Assembly (NCBI GenBank): GCA_031267965.1
Contig: JAIRYC010000018.1
Coordinates: forward strand, 1 to 41,745
Origin: Oscillospiraceae bacterium
GTDB taxonomy: Bacteria; Bacillota; Clostridia; Oscillospirales; Acutalibacteraceae
Length of the DNA: 41,745 bases
Direction: 5' to 3'
Shown here in pieces: positions 23,321 to 33,400 of this stretch (position 1 is the stretch's first letter; the number at the start of each line of letters is the position of its first letter). The notes under the pieces are model-generated. The model worked only from the letters and a program-made list of their open reading frames with translations. It was not told where the DNA came from and did no database searches. A program made the translations under genes and the position numbers.

Positions 23321-23767
23321 ATGCTAAAAAATGTAACACCACTCTTATCCCCAGAATTACTTAAAGTGCTTTCAGAGATGGGGTGCGGCGATGAGATTGT
23401 CCTTGCGGACGGTAATTTTCCGTCTGCCGCAGTGGCGCGTCGCCTTATCCGTGCGGACTCTGCTAATGTCAACGCACTGCTGGACGCAGTACTTTCTGTG
23501 ATCCCGCTTGACACAAACGCAGAGGGGCCACTTGCGTTAATGGGCAACGCTCCCGCGCAGTCAGAACCGCCTATTTGGAATCGTCTGCGTTACTTAGTGG
23601 AGCGGCACGAAGGCGAACGTAAATTTCAAGTACTTGAGCGTGACGCTTTTGTTGAACGTGCAAAACGCGCGTATGCGATAATTGCCACAGGCGACCGCGA
23701 ATTATGCGCGAGCATCATTTTGCGCAAAGGACTCGTTGTGCTCGACAGCAAGGACTTTAGGCTGTAA
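23321..23767 (+). CDS. fucU: RbsD/FucU-family sugar mutarotase
   Basis: A protein of 148 residues, GGAG before ATG 23321. The N-terminus LLSPELLKVLSEMGCGDEIVLADGNFPS is the hallmark of the RbsD/FucU family (LxxxLxxMGHGDxIvIxDANFP). Here the catalytic-region His is replaced by Cys (MGCGDE) and Ala by Gly in DGNFP. The later FVERAKRAYAIIATGDRELCA is also typical (FY..a......v.tge...yan). The family interconverts anomers of fucose or ribose. The size and 'NVNALLDAVLSVIPLD' favour the FucU branch. It lies tail-to-tail with nagB, which fits a role in host-glycan sugar use. The Cys substitution makes the exact activity uncertain. Confidence 0.8.
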   Translation: MLKNVTPLLSPELLKVLSEMGCGDEIVLADGNFPSAAVARRLIRADSANVNALLDAVLSVIPLDTNAEGPLALMGNAPAQSEPPIWNRLRYLVERHEGERKFQVLERDAFVERAKRAYAIIATGDRELCASIILRKGLVVLDSKDFRL

Positions 23768-23788
23768 TTTAAAAGCATGCTTATACAT

Positions 23789-23825
23789 AAAATTAAGGCA
23801 CGATTTATTGTGCCTCTAAAATTTT
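23789..23825. terminator. Bidirectional terminator between fucU and nagB
   Basis: The AGGCAC / GTGCCT stem (loop GATTTATT) is flanked by AAAATT on the left and AAAATTTT on the right, so either strand gives a hairpin followed by a T-rich stretch. Confidence 0.75.
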
Positions 23826-23836
23826 ATCTATTTGGC

Positions 23837-24562
23837 TTATAGCAACCTCGCCGCGCTTTCGTCCAGCAACGCAATAACATTGCCATGAGTGCGCAGGAAG
23901 CTTGCCGGGCACTGTCCACTTATTTCACCACGGAGCATACCATAAACCGCCGTTGCTTTATCTTCACCCGTCGCGATGAGCAATATTTTTTTCGCAGTCA
24001 GAATTGTGCCCATACCCATAGTCAGCGCACAGCGTGGCATTTCATCTTCCTGTGCAAAAAAGCGCCGATTAGCCTGAATTGTGTCCTGCGTCAGTTCCAC
24101 ACGGAAGCAATGGGCATGCATTTTTTCCGCCGGTTCATTAAAGCCAATATGTCCATTGCGCCCAATCCCCAATAACTGCAAATCTACTCCACCAAAAGCC
24201 GCAAGTTCGGCTTCGTAACGCGCGCATTCCGCTAAGGTGTCCTGCGCTAGCCCATCAAAAAAATACACATGATCCGGACGAATGCCCACTTTGTTAAACA
24301 ATTGCTCCTGCATAAAATAACGATAACTCTGGTCATTTTTGGGCGAAAGCCCACAGTATTCATCCAAATTGAATGTCTGAGTGGCGCTAAAATCAACTTT
24401 TCCCGCAGCAGCACGGCGTGCCAACTCCTCATAAGTAGGAATTGGTGTACCCCCGGTTGCCAGTCCGAGGACAGCATTCGGCTTTTTTTTCAGAACTTCA
24501 CAAAAAAAATCCGCTGCAACGGCGGCAATTTCTTCTTGCGTCTTAAGGATGTGGACATTCAT
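23837..24562 (-). CDS. nagB: Glucosamine-6-phosphate deaminase
   Basis: A protein of 241 residues, CAGGAGGA before ATG 24562. It converts glucosamine-6-phosphate to fructose-6-phosphate and ammonia. Family marks: LGLATGGTPIPTYEEL (phosphate loop), FNLDEYCGL with the catalytic Asp, and LGIGRNGHIGFNEP with the catalytic His region, where many NagB have GIGxDGHIAFNEP. The length is normal. It is the only amino-sugar catabolic enzyme visible here; no nagA is nearby. It lies 66 bases downstream of the CmpB-like gene, separated by a small GGGCG/CGCCC hairpin (24590-24610). Confidence 0.95.
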   Translation of the reverse strand: MNVHILKTQEEIAAVAADFFCEVLKKKPNAVLGLATGGTPIPTYEELARRAAAGKVDFSATQTFNLDEYCGLSPKNDQSYRYFMQEQLFNKVGIRPDHVYFFDGLAQDTLAECARYEAELAAFGGVDLQLLGIGRNGHIGFNEPAEKMHAHCFRVELTQDTIQANRRFFAQEDEMPRCALTMGMGTILTAKKILLIATGEDKATAVYGMLRGEISGQCPASFLRTHGNVIALLDESAARLL

Positions 24563-24628
24563 GTGTTCATTTCCTCCTGTTTACTATATGGGCGAGCGTC
24601 CTGCCCGCCCAAAATCCATCACGGAACA

Positions 24629-25513
24629 TCAATACATTTCTGAGTCATCCGGCTCAAACAGGCGTTTACCAACCTCGCTCAGCAACAAGCTAAGCTCATT
24701 CAACGCATTGCGTGCCAACTGCCGCATGGCAGGATATCCATAGAAAATCTGCGCGGCGTGCCGTAATATTTTTTGCGATATAGTCTTAGCTCGGTTTTTA
24801 AGGTGCGTACCCGTACTCCAACCCTCAAGCTCAGCTGTCTGCTTATGAACAAAGTCCTCCGCCTCGCGCACATCCGCTGTCACCTGCGCTCCCGCAACCT
24901 TGTCTGGAATTACCCAAGCAGTCATTCTGCCAAGCAAAGAGTTGATTTTATCCATCATGGAGCGAATATTAGCCGCAGATTTGAACGAGCGAAGCCAGTC
25001 AATAGCAAACAGTACCAGCACAATCATCAGGATTATTCGTTGAATATTCGCCGGCACAAGCGCAAACAGCTTTTCACTGAGCGGATGGAAAATATACAGC
25101 ACGCCGAGGGCTGCAACACCCCAAATCATGGTATGTCCAAGGCAAATGCGCCCTTGAAGGTTAAACGGTTTGTTGGTATAGTCCCACCAGCGGGCGTGGA
25201 ACAGCTTTTCCATTGTAAGCGATGTGACAAACTCCAAGGCGTCACACGCGACCATACCGCCCAGCGCAACCAGCAGCGGCGCAAAACTAAAAGGATTGCT
25301 GAACCAATCGACGGACAACGATGCATTTTGTATTGGCGAGAGACAGACCAGCATAACCAACACCCCGCCTCCGTAGATTGGGCAAAGCGGACCTGTGAGG
25401 AAGCCGCGGTTGATCCATTTGTGAGCAAAAATGGAGCAGACGATAGACTCCAACACCCACCCGAGAAAACTATAGAAGAAAAAATACAGCGCATATTGAC
25501 CTATTGGGTACAT
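24629..25513 (-). CDS. CmpB-like membrane protein ('putative ABC-transporter type IV' family)
   Basis: A protein of 294 residues. I start at ATG 25513 (MYPIGQYALYFFFYSFLGW), which has AAGGGGG upstream; a longer frame overlaps the HD gene. The N-terminal pattern 'FFFYSFLGWVLES' and 'RGFLTGPLCPIYGGG' is the signature of this family of integral membrane proteins (DUF1113/PF06541), common in Clostridia. Five or so membrane helices fill residues 1-190, and the rest is a helical cytoplasmic tail. 'RWWDYTNKPFNLQGRICL' is also conserved. The molecular role is unproven. It is translated directly after an HD hydrolase in the metK operon. Confidence 0.85.
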   Translation of the reverse strand: MYPIGQYALYFFFYSFLGWVLESIVCSIFAHKWINRGFLTGPLCPIYGGGVLVMLVCLSPIQNASLSVDWFSNPFSFAPLLVALGGMVACDALEFVTSLTMEKLFHARWWDYTNKPFNLQGRICLGHTMIWGVAALGVLYIFHPLSEKLFALVPANIQRIILMIVLVLFAIDWLRSFKSAANIRSMMDKINSLLGRMTAWVIPDKVAGAQVTADVREAEDFVHKQTAELEGWSTGTHLKNRAKTISQKILRHAAQIFYGYPAMRQLARNALNELSLLLSEVGKRLFEPDDSEMY

Positions 25514-25529
25514 TTCAGCGCCCCCTTCA

Positions 25530-26081
25530 TTAATTAAAGTGCAACTCCGTGTCATGCTCAAAACGCCGCCGGACAGACGAAAACCGCGCTATGAGCACAT
25601 CAAAATTCGCACAAATTTTGTCCGAAAGACTCACCATAATGGACTCGCGGTAAATGGGCGGTATTGGCGTAAACGGGAACATGTGGCGGTGTATGCAGTC
25701 CGCTGTGCGCTTATCGACTTCACCAAGCAACAAGCAGGCATTCTTCAGCGCACGGCTCGGGTGAAGCACGCCATGCCAGCGGTGTGACTTGTCGGAAAAA
25801 TCATGCCAGTCATAGTAGTAAAGATCGTGGAGCAAACCACCTCGCGCAGCAATTTTAGAGTCACCACCATAGCGCCTACAAAGAGAATACGCCACATAGG
25901 ACACACAACGCACATGGGTTAGCAACGTTGTGGGTATATGGTGCGGGATCACTTCAAGACTTTTGAACTCAGGTGTTGCCAGCAAGTCCACAATATATCT
26001 CATATATTCCGGCTCAGCGTCCTCCTGCTCTCCAGCCGCCAGAAGCCGGGCTTTGCAGTACGTTTGCCACGCGTAGCTCAT
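25530..26081 (-). CDS. HD-domain phosphohydrolase
   Basis: A protein of 183 residues from ATG 26081 ([14 protein letters not shown]), whose ATGA overlaps the metK stop. The HD superfamily motifs are [14 protein letters not shown] (first His), [12 protein letters not shown] (His-Asp pair), later His residues in '[10 protein letters not shown]' and 'IHRHMFPF', and a distal Asp in SLSDKICA. This family hydrolyses phosphate or phosphodiester bonds with metal ions; the substrate here is unknown. Placement between metK and the CmpB-like gene suggests co-expression, with gaps of -4 and 16 bases. Confidence 0.85.
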   Translation of the reverse strand: MSYAWQTYCKARLLAAGEQEDAEPEYMRYIVDLLATPEFKSLEVIPHHIPTTLLTHVRCVSYVAYSLCRRYGGDSKIAARGGLLHDLYYYDWHDFSDKSHRWHGVLHPSRALKNACLLLGEVDKRTADCIHRHMFPFTPIPPIYRESIMVSLSDKICANFDVLIARFSSVRRRFEHDTELHFN

Positions 26082-27226
26082 GGTGTATTCGCTACCGCTT
26101 GCAGTTCTGCAATTTTGTTCAACTTCTCCCAAGGGATCTCCAGATCATCGCGCCCAAAATGTCCGCCTGCGGCAACCTGGCGGTAGATGGGACGGCGCAA
26201 ATCCAAATCACGGATGATAGACGCAGGACGGAAATCAAAAACCGCATTCGCAATCTCCGCGAGCCGGGCGTTGGTGTATTCACTTGTGCCGAAGCTTTCA
26301 ACAAAGACTGATAACGGCGCCTCAACACCGATTGCGTAGGCAAGTTCAATCTCAACCTTGTGCGCAAGTCCTGCTGCCACAAGATTTTTTGCAGCCCAGC
26401 GCGCTGCATATGCCGCAGATCTATCTACTTTAGTTGGATCCTTGCCACTGAATGCGCCACCGCCATGACGCGCGTAACCACCATAAGTATCGGCGATGAT
26501 TTTGCGTCCGGTCAGGCCACTGTCTCCTTCGGGGCCACCGGTAACAAAACGCCCAGTGGGGTTTATATAATACTTTGTATCAGTATCAAGTAGCTTCTCT
26601 GGGATAACAGGCCTGACGACGTTTTCAATGATCTCTGCACGCAATTGCTCCATTTCAATGTCCGCCGCGTGCTGAGACGAGATAACCACCGCATCCACAC
26701 GAACAGGTCCGCCATCCTCACCAAATTCAACCGTCACCTGGCTTTTGCCGTCTGGACGGAGATATGGCAGAATACCGTCCTCACGCACCTTTGTGAGTCG
26801 CTTAGTCAGCTTATGCGCAAGGCTGATTGTTAACGGCATAAACTCCGGTGTTTCATCGCAGGCGTAGCCGAACATCATACCTTGATCCCCCGCGCCAAGA
26901 CGATCCACACCCATTGCAATATCTGGCGACTGACCGTCAATCGCGGTTAACACTGCGCAAGTTTTACCGTCAAATCCGCTTGCGCCGTTTTTGTAGCCGA
27001 TATCCTGAATCACTTGCCGTGCAAGGTTCTGAATATCCACGTAGCTATCCGTGGTGATTTCGCCCATAACGAGCACAAGACCAGTGGTGCAGGCAACCTC
27101 GCAGGCAACGCGTCCATTTGGATCCTTTTCAAGGATTGCGTCGAGTACGGAATCGGAAATTTGGTCGCAGATTTTATCCGGATGCCCCGCTGTAACAGAT
27201 TCAGATGTAAAAAAAGTGTGTGCCAT
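26078..27226 (-). CDS. metK: S-adenosylmethionine synthetase
   Basis: A protein of 382 residues, GAGGAG before ATG 27226. It makes S-adenosylmethionine from methionine and ATP. Diagnostic segments: [29 protein letters not shown] (the methionine/ATP loop), [11 protein letters not shown], and [22 protein letters not shown] (P-loop-like signature). Length is normal and nothing is missing. It heads an operon with the HD hydrolase and CmpB-like genes. The leader is only ~30 bases, so there is no room for a SAM riboswitch. Confidence 0.98.
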   Translation of the reverse strand: MAHTFFTSESVTAGHPDKICDQISDSVLDAILEKDPNGRVACEVACTTGLVLVMGEITTDSYVDIQNLARQVIQDIGYKNGASGFDGKTCAVLTAIDGQSPDIAMGVDRLGAGDQGMMFGYACDETPEFMPLTISLAHKLTKRLTKVREDGILPYLRPDGKSQVTVEFGEDGGPVRVDAVVISSQHAADIEMEQLRAEIIENVVRPVIPEKLLDTDTKYYINPTGRFVTGGPEGDSGLTGRKIIADTYGGYARHGGGAFSGKDPTKVDRSAAYAARWAAKNLVAAGLAHKVEIELAYAIGVEAPLSVFVESFGTSEYTNARLAEIANAVFDFRPASIIRDLDLRRPIYRQVAAGGHFGRDDLEIPWEKLNKIAELQAVANTP

Positions 27227-27257
27227 AAAAAAGCTCCTCTCATTTTATCTGTGCATA

Positions 27258-27286
27258 AGTATAACGCATTTTTGTTTATAAGTCAA
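27258..27286 (-). promoter_or_regulatory. Promoter for the metK operon
   Basis: Minus strand: TTGACT (27286-27281), 17 bases, then TATACT (27263-27258), 32 bases before ATG 27226. It is near consensus. Confidence 0.8.
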
Positions 27287-27336
27287 TGCCTAGTTAATAC
27301 ATATTATTTCAGGTGTAATTTTCTCTTTTTGAAAAC

Positions 27337-27369
27337 AAAAAGGAACGCCCCCAGTAAGGGGGGCGTTCC
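27337..27369 (-). terminator. Intrinsic terminator of the giant secreted-protein gene
   Basis: On the minus strand an 11-bp stem GGAACGCCCCC / GGGGGCGTTCC (27369-27342) is followed by TTTTTGTTTT. It ends transcription of the 2375-residue protein gene 43 bases past its stop and insulates metK. Confidence 0.9.
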
Positions 27370-27411
27370 AAACACACAAACCGCACGCAACTAATGCGCC
27401 ATGCTGTAAGT

Positions 27412-30400
27412 TTAGCTAAAGAAGAATCCGAAGATTTTCTTAATCCAAGCAAAGATTGTTACGAAGAACTGGATGAATCCGTTCTGCGCAATACCCTTGT
27501 CTGGGGTGAACACACTTTGGAAGTATCGGTTATAGAACGCGTTAGCGTTTTTGGCAAACGCTGCACTGTAACCCTGCAGACTCAACATATGCTCATAAAC
27601 ATCGCGGACTTCTTTGTTAACCGACTGCCAAGTTTCATAAAGCGGTGTAGTAACAACGCTTATTCCATAGCTGAGAGTAAACATTGCATTGAGCACAATG
27701 TCTGCGGAGTAAACTGTGCGCCCATCAATAGGCGAAACATAGTAGCCCAACTCAACGAACTTACGGATATCCTCCAACGTTTGTTTGACTATGGTATACG
27801 CAGGATTTTTGAGTCCGTTCGCTACCAAGTAGTCAAGGACTGCCTGTTCGTTAAGAACTGACGCGCCCACTGTGTTGATGACGAAACTGAGAATTGCGGT
27901 CAACATGTTCGCCGCATCGTTATCGCTGACGTTGATATAGATTGCATCAGATGCGTCACTGAGAGCCGTATACGATGCCTTTGTGCCGATGACCAAGGCC
28001 GTGATGGCCGCATAATCAATACTCAAATTCGTGTCGGCAAGCAGACCATCGACGATTCCTGCCACGTCAATTGAAACGCTGATGGGCTGAAGCTCCGGAT
28101 AGATTGGATTGATGTCTTCGATGACTGCATTCACCGGCGCAAGGAGTTTATCAATGCACTGCTGTAGGTTGGTGCTGTCAATGAAGTAGAGGATACTGGG
28201 CAGGATCTTCAGCAGATTTTGCGTCGGATTGGCCAGAACTTCATCAATCGTGTTAAGAATCGGGCTGAGGATAGCACGGATTTGATCCGCACCGCTCATC
28301 AAGTCAAAGTCTGCAGGAGTGGCGATGCTCTCCAGTTTATCCTCACCAAGGCCAATTACAAACGCTTCAAGAATTGGAGTAACTGCGTATTTGTAACCAT
28401 TTGTGCCGTTTACCGAGAGTACATATTGCAGTTGGCCACTGCTGATTTCGGTGTACTCAAGGATATCAATTTTGCTGCCCGACAGGAGCAGACTGACAAC
28501 CGGCATTGCGGGTGCAAGCAAATCAATGATTGCGTTCACAAAGCTGTTGCGGTCTGTGATCGTCACAGAACCCGGAGTGTAGTCGAGGAACGGCGTAAGG
28601 ATTGCCGCTATATCGACTGGCTGCTTACCTTGCGGTCCGTTGATGAAGACGCTCTCTTTGACAAAATCAACCACAGAGATATCAGAGATCTTCATAGTGA
28701 GAATGTCGGTCGGGAGAAGGTCCTTGACAAAGTAAACAAGTTTCTCAAAGTTATCCTGAGTGTAGAGAGCTTGCCCCAAAAGGTCAGTCAGGAAGGTATC
28801 AAGCTGCTCGCTGCCGTTCTGAATGTTATCCTCAAGAACGCCCGTTACAGAACCCAAGGGCTTGCCGAAGATAATCGTCCAGACCTTGTTTACAAAGTCG
28901 TCCAGATGTGCGTAGGTGTAATCCACATGTGACTGGGTCCACCACTCGTTATGACCAACGCCACCAGTACCAAGGTTCGGGAACTTGTCGGCTGAGTCGT
29001 AGACGATAGGGGTCTGCGGAATATTATCCGGGAAGAAGATGTTATAGAGAACCTTTAGGAGCAGGTGCGGTTGTTGCTCAACGCGGATAAGGATGCCGTT
29101 GATGGGATCCTGAATTTCTCCGCCAAACAGACCGGGATTGCTCTGCGCAATCTGCACAAGCGCACGCGTAATGTTGCAGAAGGAGCTGGCAGCGTCGGTT
29201 TCAACACGCGGATACTTTCCTGCCTCGGAGGCGCCAATGACAGCAGGCAAGTTGGTAAGGGAGGTGTACTGCTTCACGTCGCCGGCAGCAAAGCTTTGCA
29301 GGGTATTGATTGTGAGCAGATTGTTCAGGTCAAGACCTAACCCACTTAGGTCGAGAGATTTATTGATTTCGGCCGACAGAATATCCAGAATGCCGTCCAA
29401 GCTGAGGTACTGCTTGAATTGATCCGCAAGCGGATAAATCGGACGGAGTGTATCGATCCAAACCAGCGGCGCCTTGAGCAGGTTCTTGGCCGAATCGAAC
29501 AAACCGGTTGAGGATGCAATGAAGAACATGATCTGCGGCAGACGCTCCAGCACCTCATCAATTGGGTCGCTGAGGATTGTGGAGAGCCCCGTAAAGATCG
29601 GGTTCAGCAATGCATTGATGAAGTCGGCGCCATTCAGCTCACTAATTTGCGCCTTGCTGAGCAGGCCGTCCGTGAAAGTCAAGCCCTCCATTAACGGGAT
29701 AAACCCGTAGCTGTAGCCATCGTAACCCGGGAGTGTGATGGCATCCAGAAGCGTAATGTCGGTATCAAGCAGAATTTTTTTGAGGAATGAAGCGACCGGC
29801 GAGAGGAACTTGCCAATTGCCGCTTGGAACTCCGCTTGACTCTCAATGACATCGTCGCCATTGCCAACACCGGTCCAGAAGGTGGCGGTATTATCCGCCC
29901 ATGTGGTATACTGCGCGATATCAAGGTCGGGCAGCAACTCGGCAATCAGCGGCAGATAATTGGCCAAAGCCGCATTGTTGATAACGTTGTCGTAGAGCAG
30001 ATTCCACACGAAGTCGAACGTTGTGTTGTTGAAAACGTTGTCGCCAAGTAGACCCGTGAGGAGATCGACAAGGCCAATCGGCTGCCCGCCACTATCCTTA
30101 AGGATACCGCCATTGAGTACCTGGAAGATGTAATTCAGAACTGCCTGCCCTTGCTGCTGAGTAAAGCCAGTTGCAATCGGGCTGTCCGGATAGTTGTACT
30201 TTGGCGTGACGATGCTTGTATCGTAGCCGATCTTGTTCATAGCATAGCCGGTTGGCTGGTTGTAAGGCACAAACAACTCGGTCAGCGCAGCGATAGCCAA
30301 ATTGCTGTCGAAGTTACCCAAACCAGAAATGCCAAGGGTTTCCAAGGCTTCAGGGTTGAGGAAGGTTTGGAGGAGGGCATAGAGCGCGTCCGCTTTGTCG

Positions 30401-33400
30401 GTATCCAAATAGCGGCGAGTGCCGTCGTAGCCAGATCCAGTGGCGGGACGACGCGTGCTAAGCGCCGGAGACTTGCCGTCCACGGAGGAACGCAGCTCGC
30501 CATAGGTACCCAACTCTTCACCGTTGATCTGCGGGAAAGGACCGCCGCCGGTGATCATGCCCACTAAACCGTCAAAGCTCTCAAGGAAGCTCAGGTCCGG
30601 GCCGTCGTCGCCGGCCAAAAGCATGTCGGCAATGTTAATGCCGGGCAACTCGCCTTCCAATGGCATACTGTCTGCAACTTTACCCTGATCTGCATCATTG
30701 CCACATGGGCCGCCGTCGGAGCGAAGCAATCCGTCCGCTTTATACGCGAGCGCAAGGTTCAGGTTACCCAGCAACGGCAGAATGTTGTTGAAGTTAAGGG
30801 CATAGGCCAGATTCGGCAGGAGCGTTACAAGCTCGGTTGCCGGAGCGGTTGAGAGTTTGTTAATGAACGCGTCCAGCGGATTGAATACCGCATTAACCAA
30901 GCCAGTAGCATTCGTGATGGCATGCAACTGGGCCAGCGTGGGTATGACCGTGTCACTGTCGGAAGAAGCCGTTTTGCCCGTCAGTGCTTCAAAGATTGGT
31001 GTGAGCAGCTTGGCATAGCCTTCGTTGGCCTTAAAATCAATGCGCATCCAAATATCGCAGCGTATTTTTACATCAGCACATATTTTGGCTTGCGGCTGGC
31101 TATGTGTACCATACCCCCAGCCCTGGAAAGTGGCCACTTGGTATTGATACAAGGTTTTGTTTTGACCTAGCAATAATGCGGCGAAGAGCTCATAGCAACC
31201 GGAGAGCGCTTCGGACAAGGCTTGCTTAAAGAGGGCTTTGCGCGACACAGCCGGCGCGGCGTCAATGCCCCAGTCAAGATCCAGCACTTCGTTGCCTGCG
31301 GCGTCAGTAGTGAACAATCCCGGAGATTTCGCCGACGTCCACACGTTGGATGGATACTGGCTGGCATTGGCACGCTTTGCCTCATCATTGGCGCCAACCC
31401 ATACAGTCGCACCGGCGGTGCTAAGCTTTGTTTTTACATTCGGGAAAGCAGAGGAAATCTTTGAGGCAAGCAGATCCGGATAGAGCTTCAAGTTTGCGAA
31501 CGCAACAGATCCGGGTGCGTTTGTACTTTGATTCGTTTCTTTCACCCCACTCATTGCCTCATAAAACGCAAAGCAATATAGATAAATGCCAGATGCGTCA
31601 TCGTTTGCCACCTCTGTGTCGTGCAACACGCCAAGGTTATCGCGCCACACTTCTTCAAAGGCAGTCAAAACGGCCGGATAAACGGTCTGAATGACTGTGT
31701 TGATAATAGAATCGCTGTAAATTACATTATTGAAGACATCGTCAATAATACCGCCGACAGACAGATTCTTGGAAGTATCAATACCCAGACCGGCCAAGGC
31801 GTCTGCGCTCAAGCCAAGATTATCCAGCGAAGGTACCTCGCCGTTTGAGAGCACTCTATCCAGCGCACTGATGAGCGTGTTCAGCTTGTCTTCAGTCACA
31901 ACGTAGTCTTCGCCGTCCACACGGGCCACATCTTCGACCGTGCTGCCCGGACGGGTGTTGTAATTGCCACTGTCCATGGGCTTATCAAGCTGCGTACGCG
32001 GCCAATAGGCCTGCGGGTCGGCTTCAAAGGTTTGGATAACATCCAGCACGCGCGTGGTCAGGTAAATGTAGTCGTTCTCCACGCTGCGGGTGCCAGTATA
32101 GACAACCTTGCCAGGGTCGATAGTCAGCGGCGTATACGCGGCAAGGTAGCGGCTGCGATCGGTGGCGGTGCTGCCCTGTGCCGCCAAATCGGCGTAAATA
32201 CCTTGGTCAAGGGCGCGGATGACCCCGGCCAGATCATTAATGTTCGTCAGGGAGACCAGAATTTCGTTCTCCACAGAAGAATTGACGTGCAACAGGTTGG
32301 CGTCGTTGTAGGCTGCATAGATAGCCATAGCGGCACTGACCTGATCTGCCAGACGGCCAGCATAGACCGTACCGGCCCGCTCAATGACCTCGAAAATCTT
32401 AGCGGTTTTGTAATCGGTGGCGCCGTTGTTATAGAAGTAAATTTCCTTCCACAGCGTTTCGCCGATGGCCGCTTTACAGGCCGCGCTCACCGCATCATAA
32501 TCGGCAATCTTTGCCTTAGACTCGCTGAATGTCGCCTTCACATCTGCGTTGCTCAGGGCAGCCCATTCAGCGGGCGTGCGGGCAATCAAGCCATTGTAGT
32601 AATTACGATAGGTATACCACTCAGGCTCATAGTTGTTGCGATAGTGCTTCTCCGTCAGCAACGTGTCATAGTAATCATAGAATGCTTGTGCTTTCGGATA
32701 ACTAGCCACCACGACCGCCATGAAGTCCGCGTCTTTATGAGTCATACCCGGGATACCGAGACCGTCCAGAATTAGTTTATGCAACTCGGCTGTGCTCAGC
32801 AAAGCAAGCACACGGTTAGTGGAATATGGCATAGCGTCATCTTGCAGAGCAGGATCGTCACTCCAGCGGCTGTTGCCATCGGTGTCGACTTCGGCGCCCT
32901 TGTGAATATTCGCCAGCGACTGATTGTCCAAAATGGAGGCGTCGATGGCCACCTCCACCTCGCTCAGTGCCAAGAGTGAGTAGGCATAATTTAAGTTGTT
33001 AAGCCAAATTTTAATAGGATTGACGTGCCCGCCCGTAACTTCAGAGAAGTCCGTATCCAGCACGCTGTCATACTGAGACTTCACGTCGCTTAGCACCTGA
33101 GAGCTGCTGTTGGCTGCCCAAAGCGCTTGCAGAACCGTATAGTGCGGATGCGAAGTTTGATAGAGTTCGAACAGATCAGAAGGACCAATGACGCCATCGT
33201 TGTTGATATCCAACGCAGAGTAGCTGCTCGGATTGGTTACGATTGCGTCCAACTGCGTCTGGAACGTTTCCCTGTCACTCGCGTTGTTCAGTGGTAGTGC
33301 GAAGAAGTTCAGTGGTGTGGTTACACGGACACCGCTGCCCAACAGATCAAAGTATTCCGCATGGGGTTTAGCGTTTTTGGCCGCGAGAACACGGGTAATG

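Noticed and set aside
24773..25537. 254-codon plus-strand frame
   Set aside because: It is antisense to the CmpB-like gene, whose membrane pattern and family motif are clear. The translation is basic and low in structure.
27227..27290. SAM riboswitch ahead of metK
   Set aside because: The promoter lies only ~32 bases before the start codon, leaving no room for a riboswitch.
28219..28932. 237-codon plus-strand frame and several others inside the giant gene
   Set aside because: They run antisense to a long frame with signal peptide, repeats, promoter and terminator. They have no ribosome sites and their translations look like random reverse reading.
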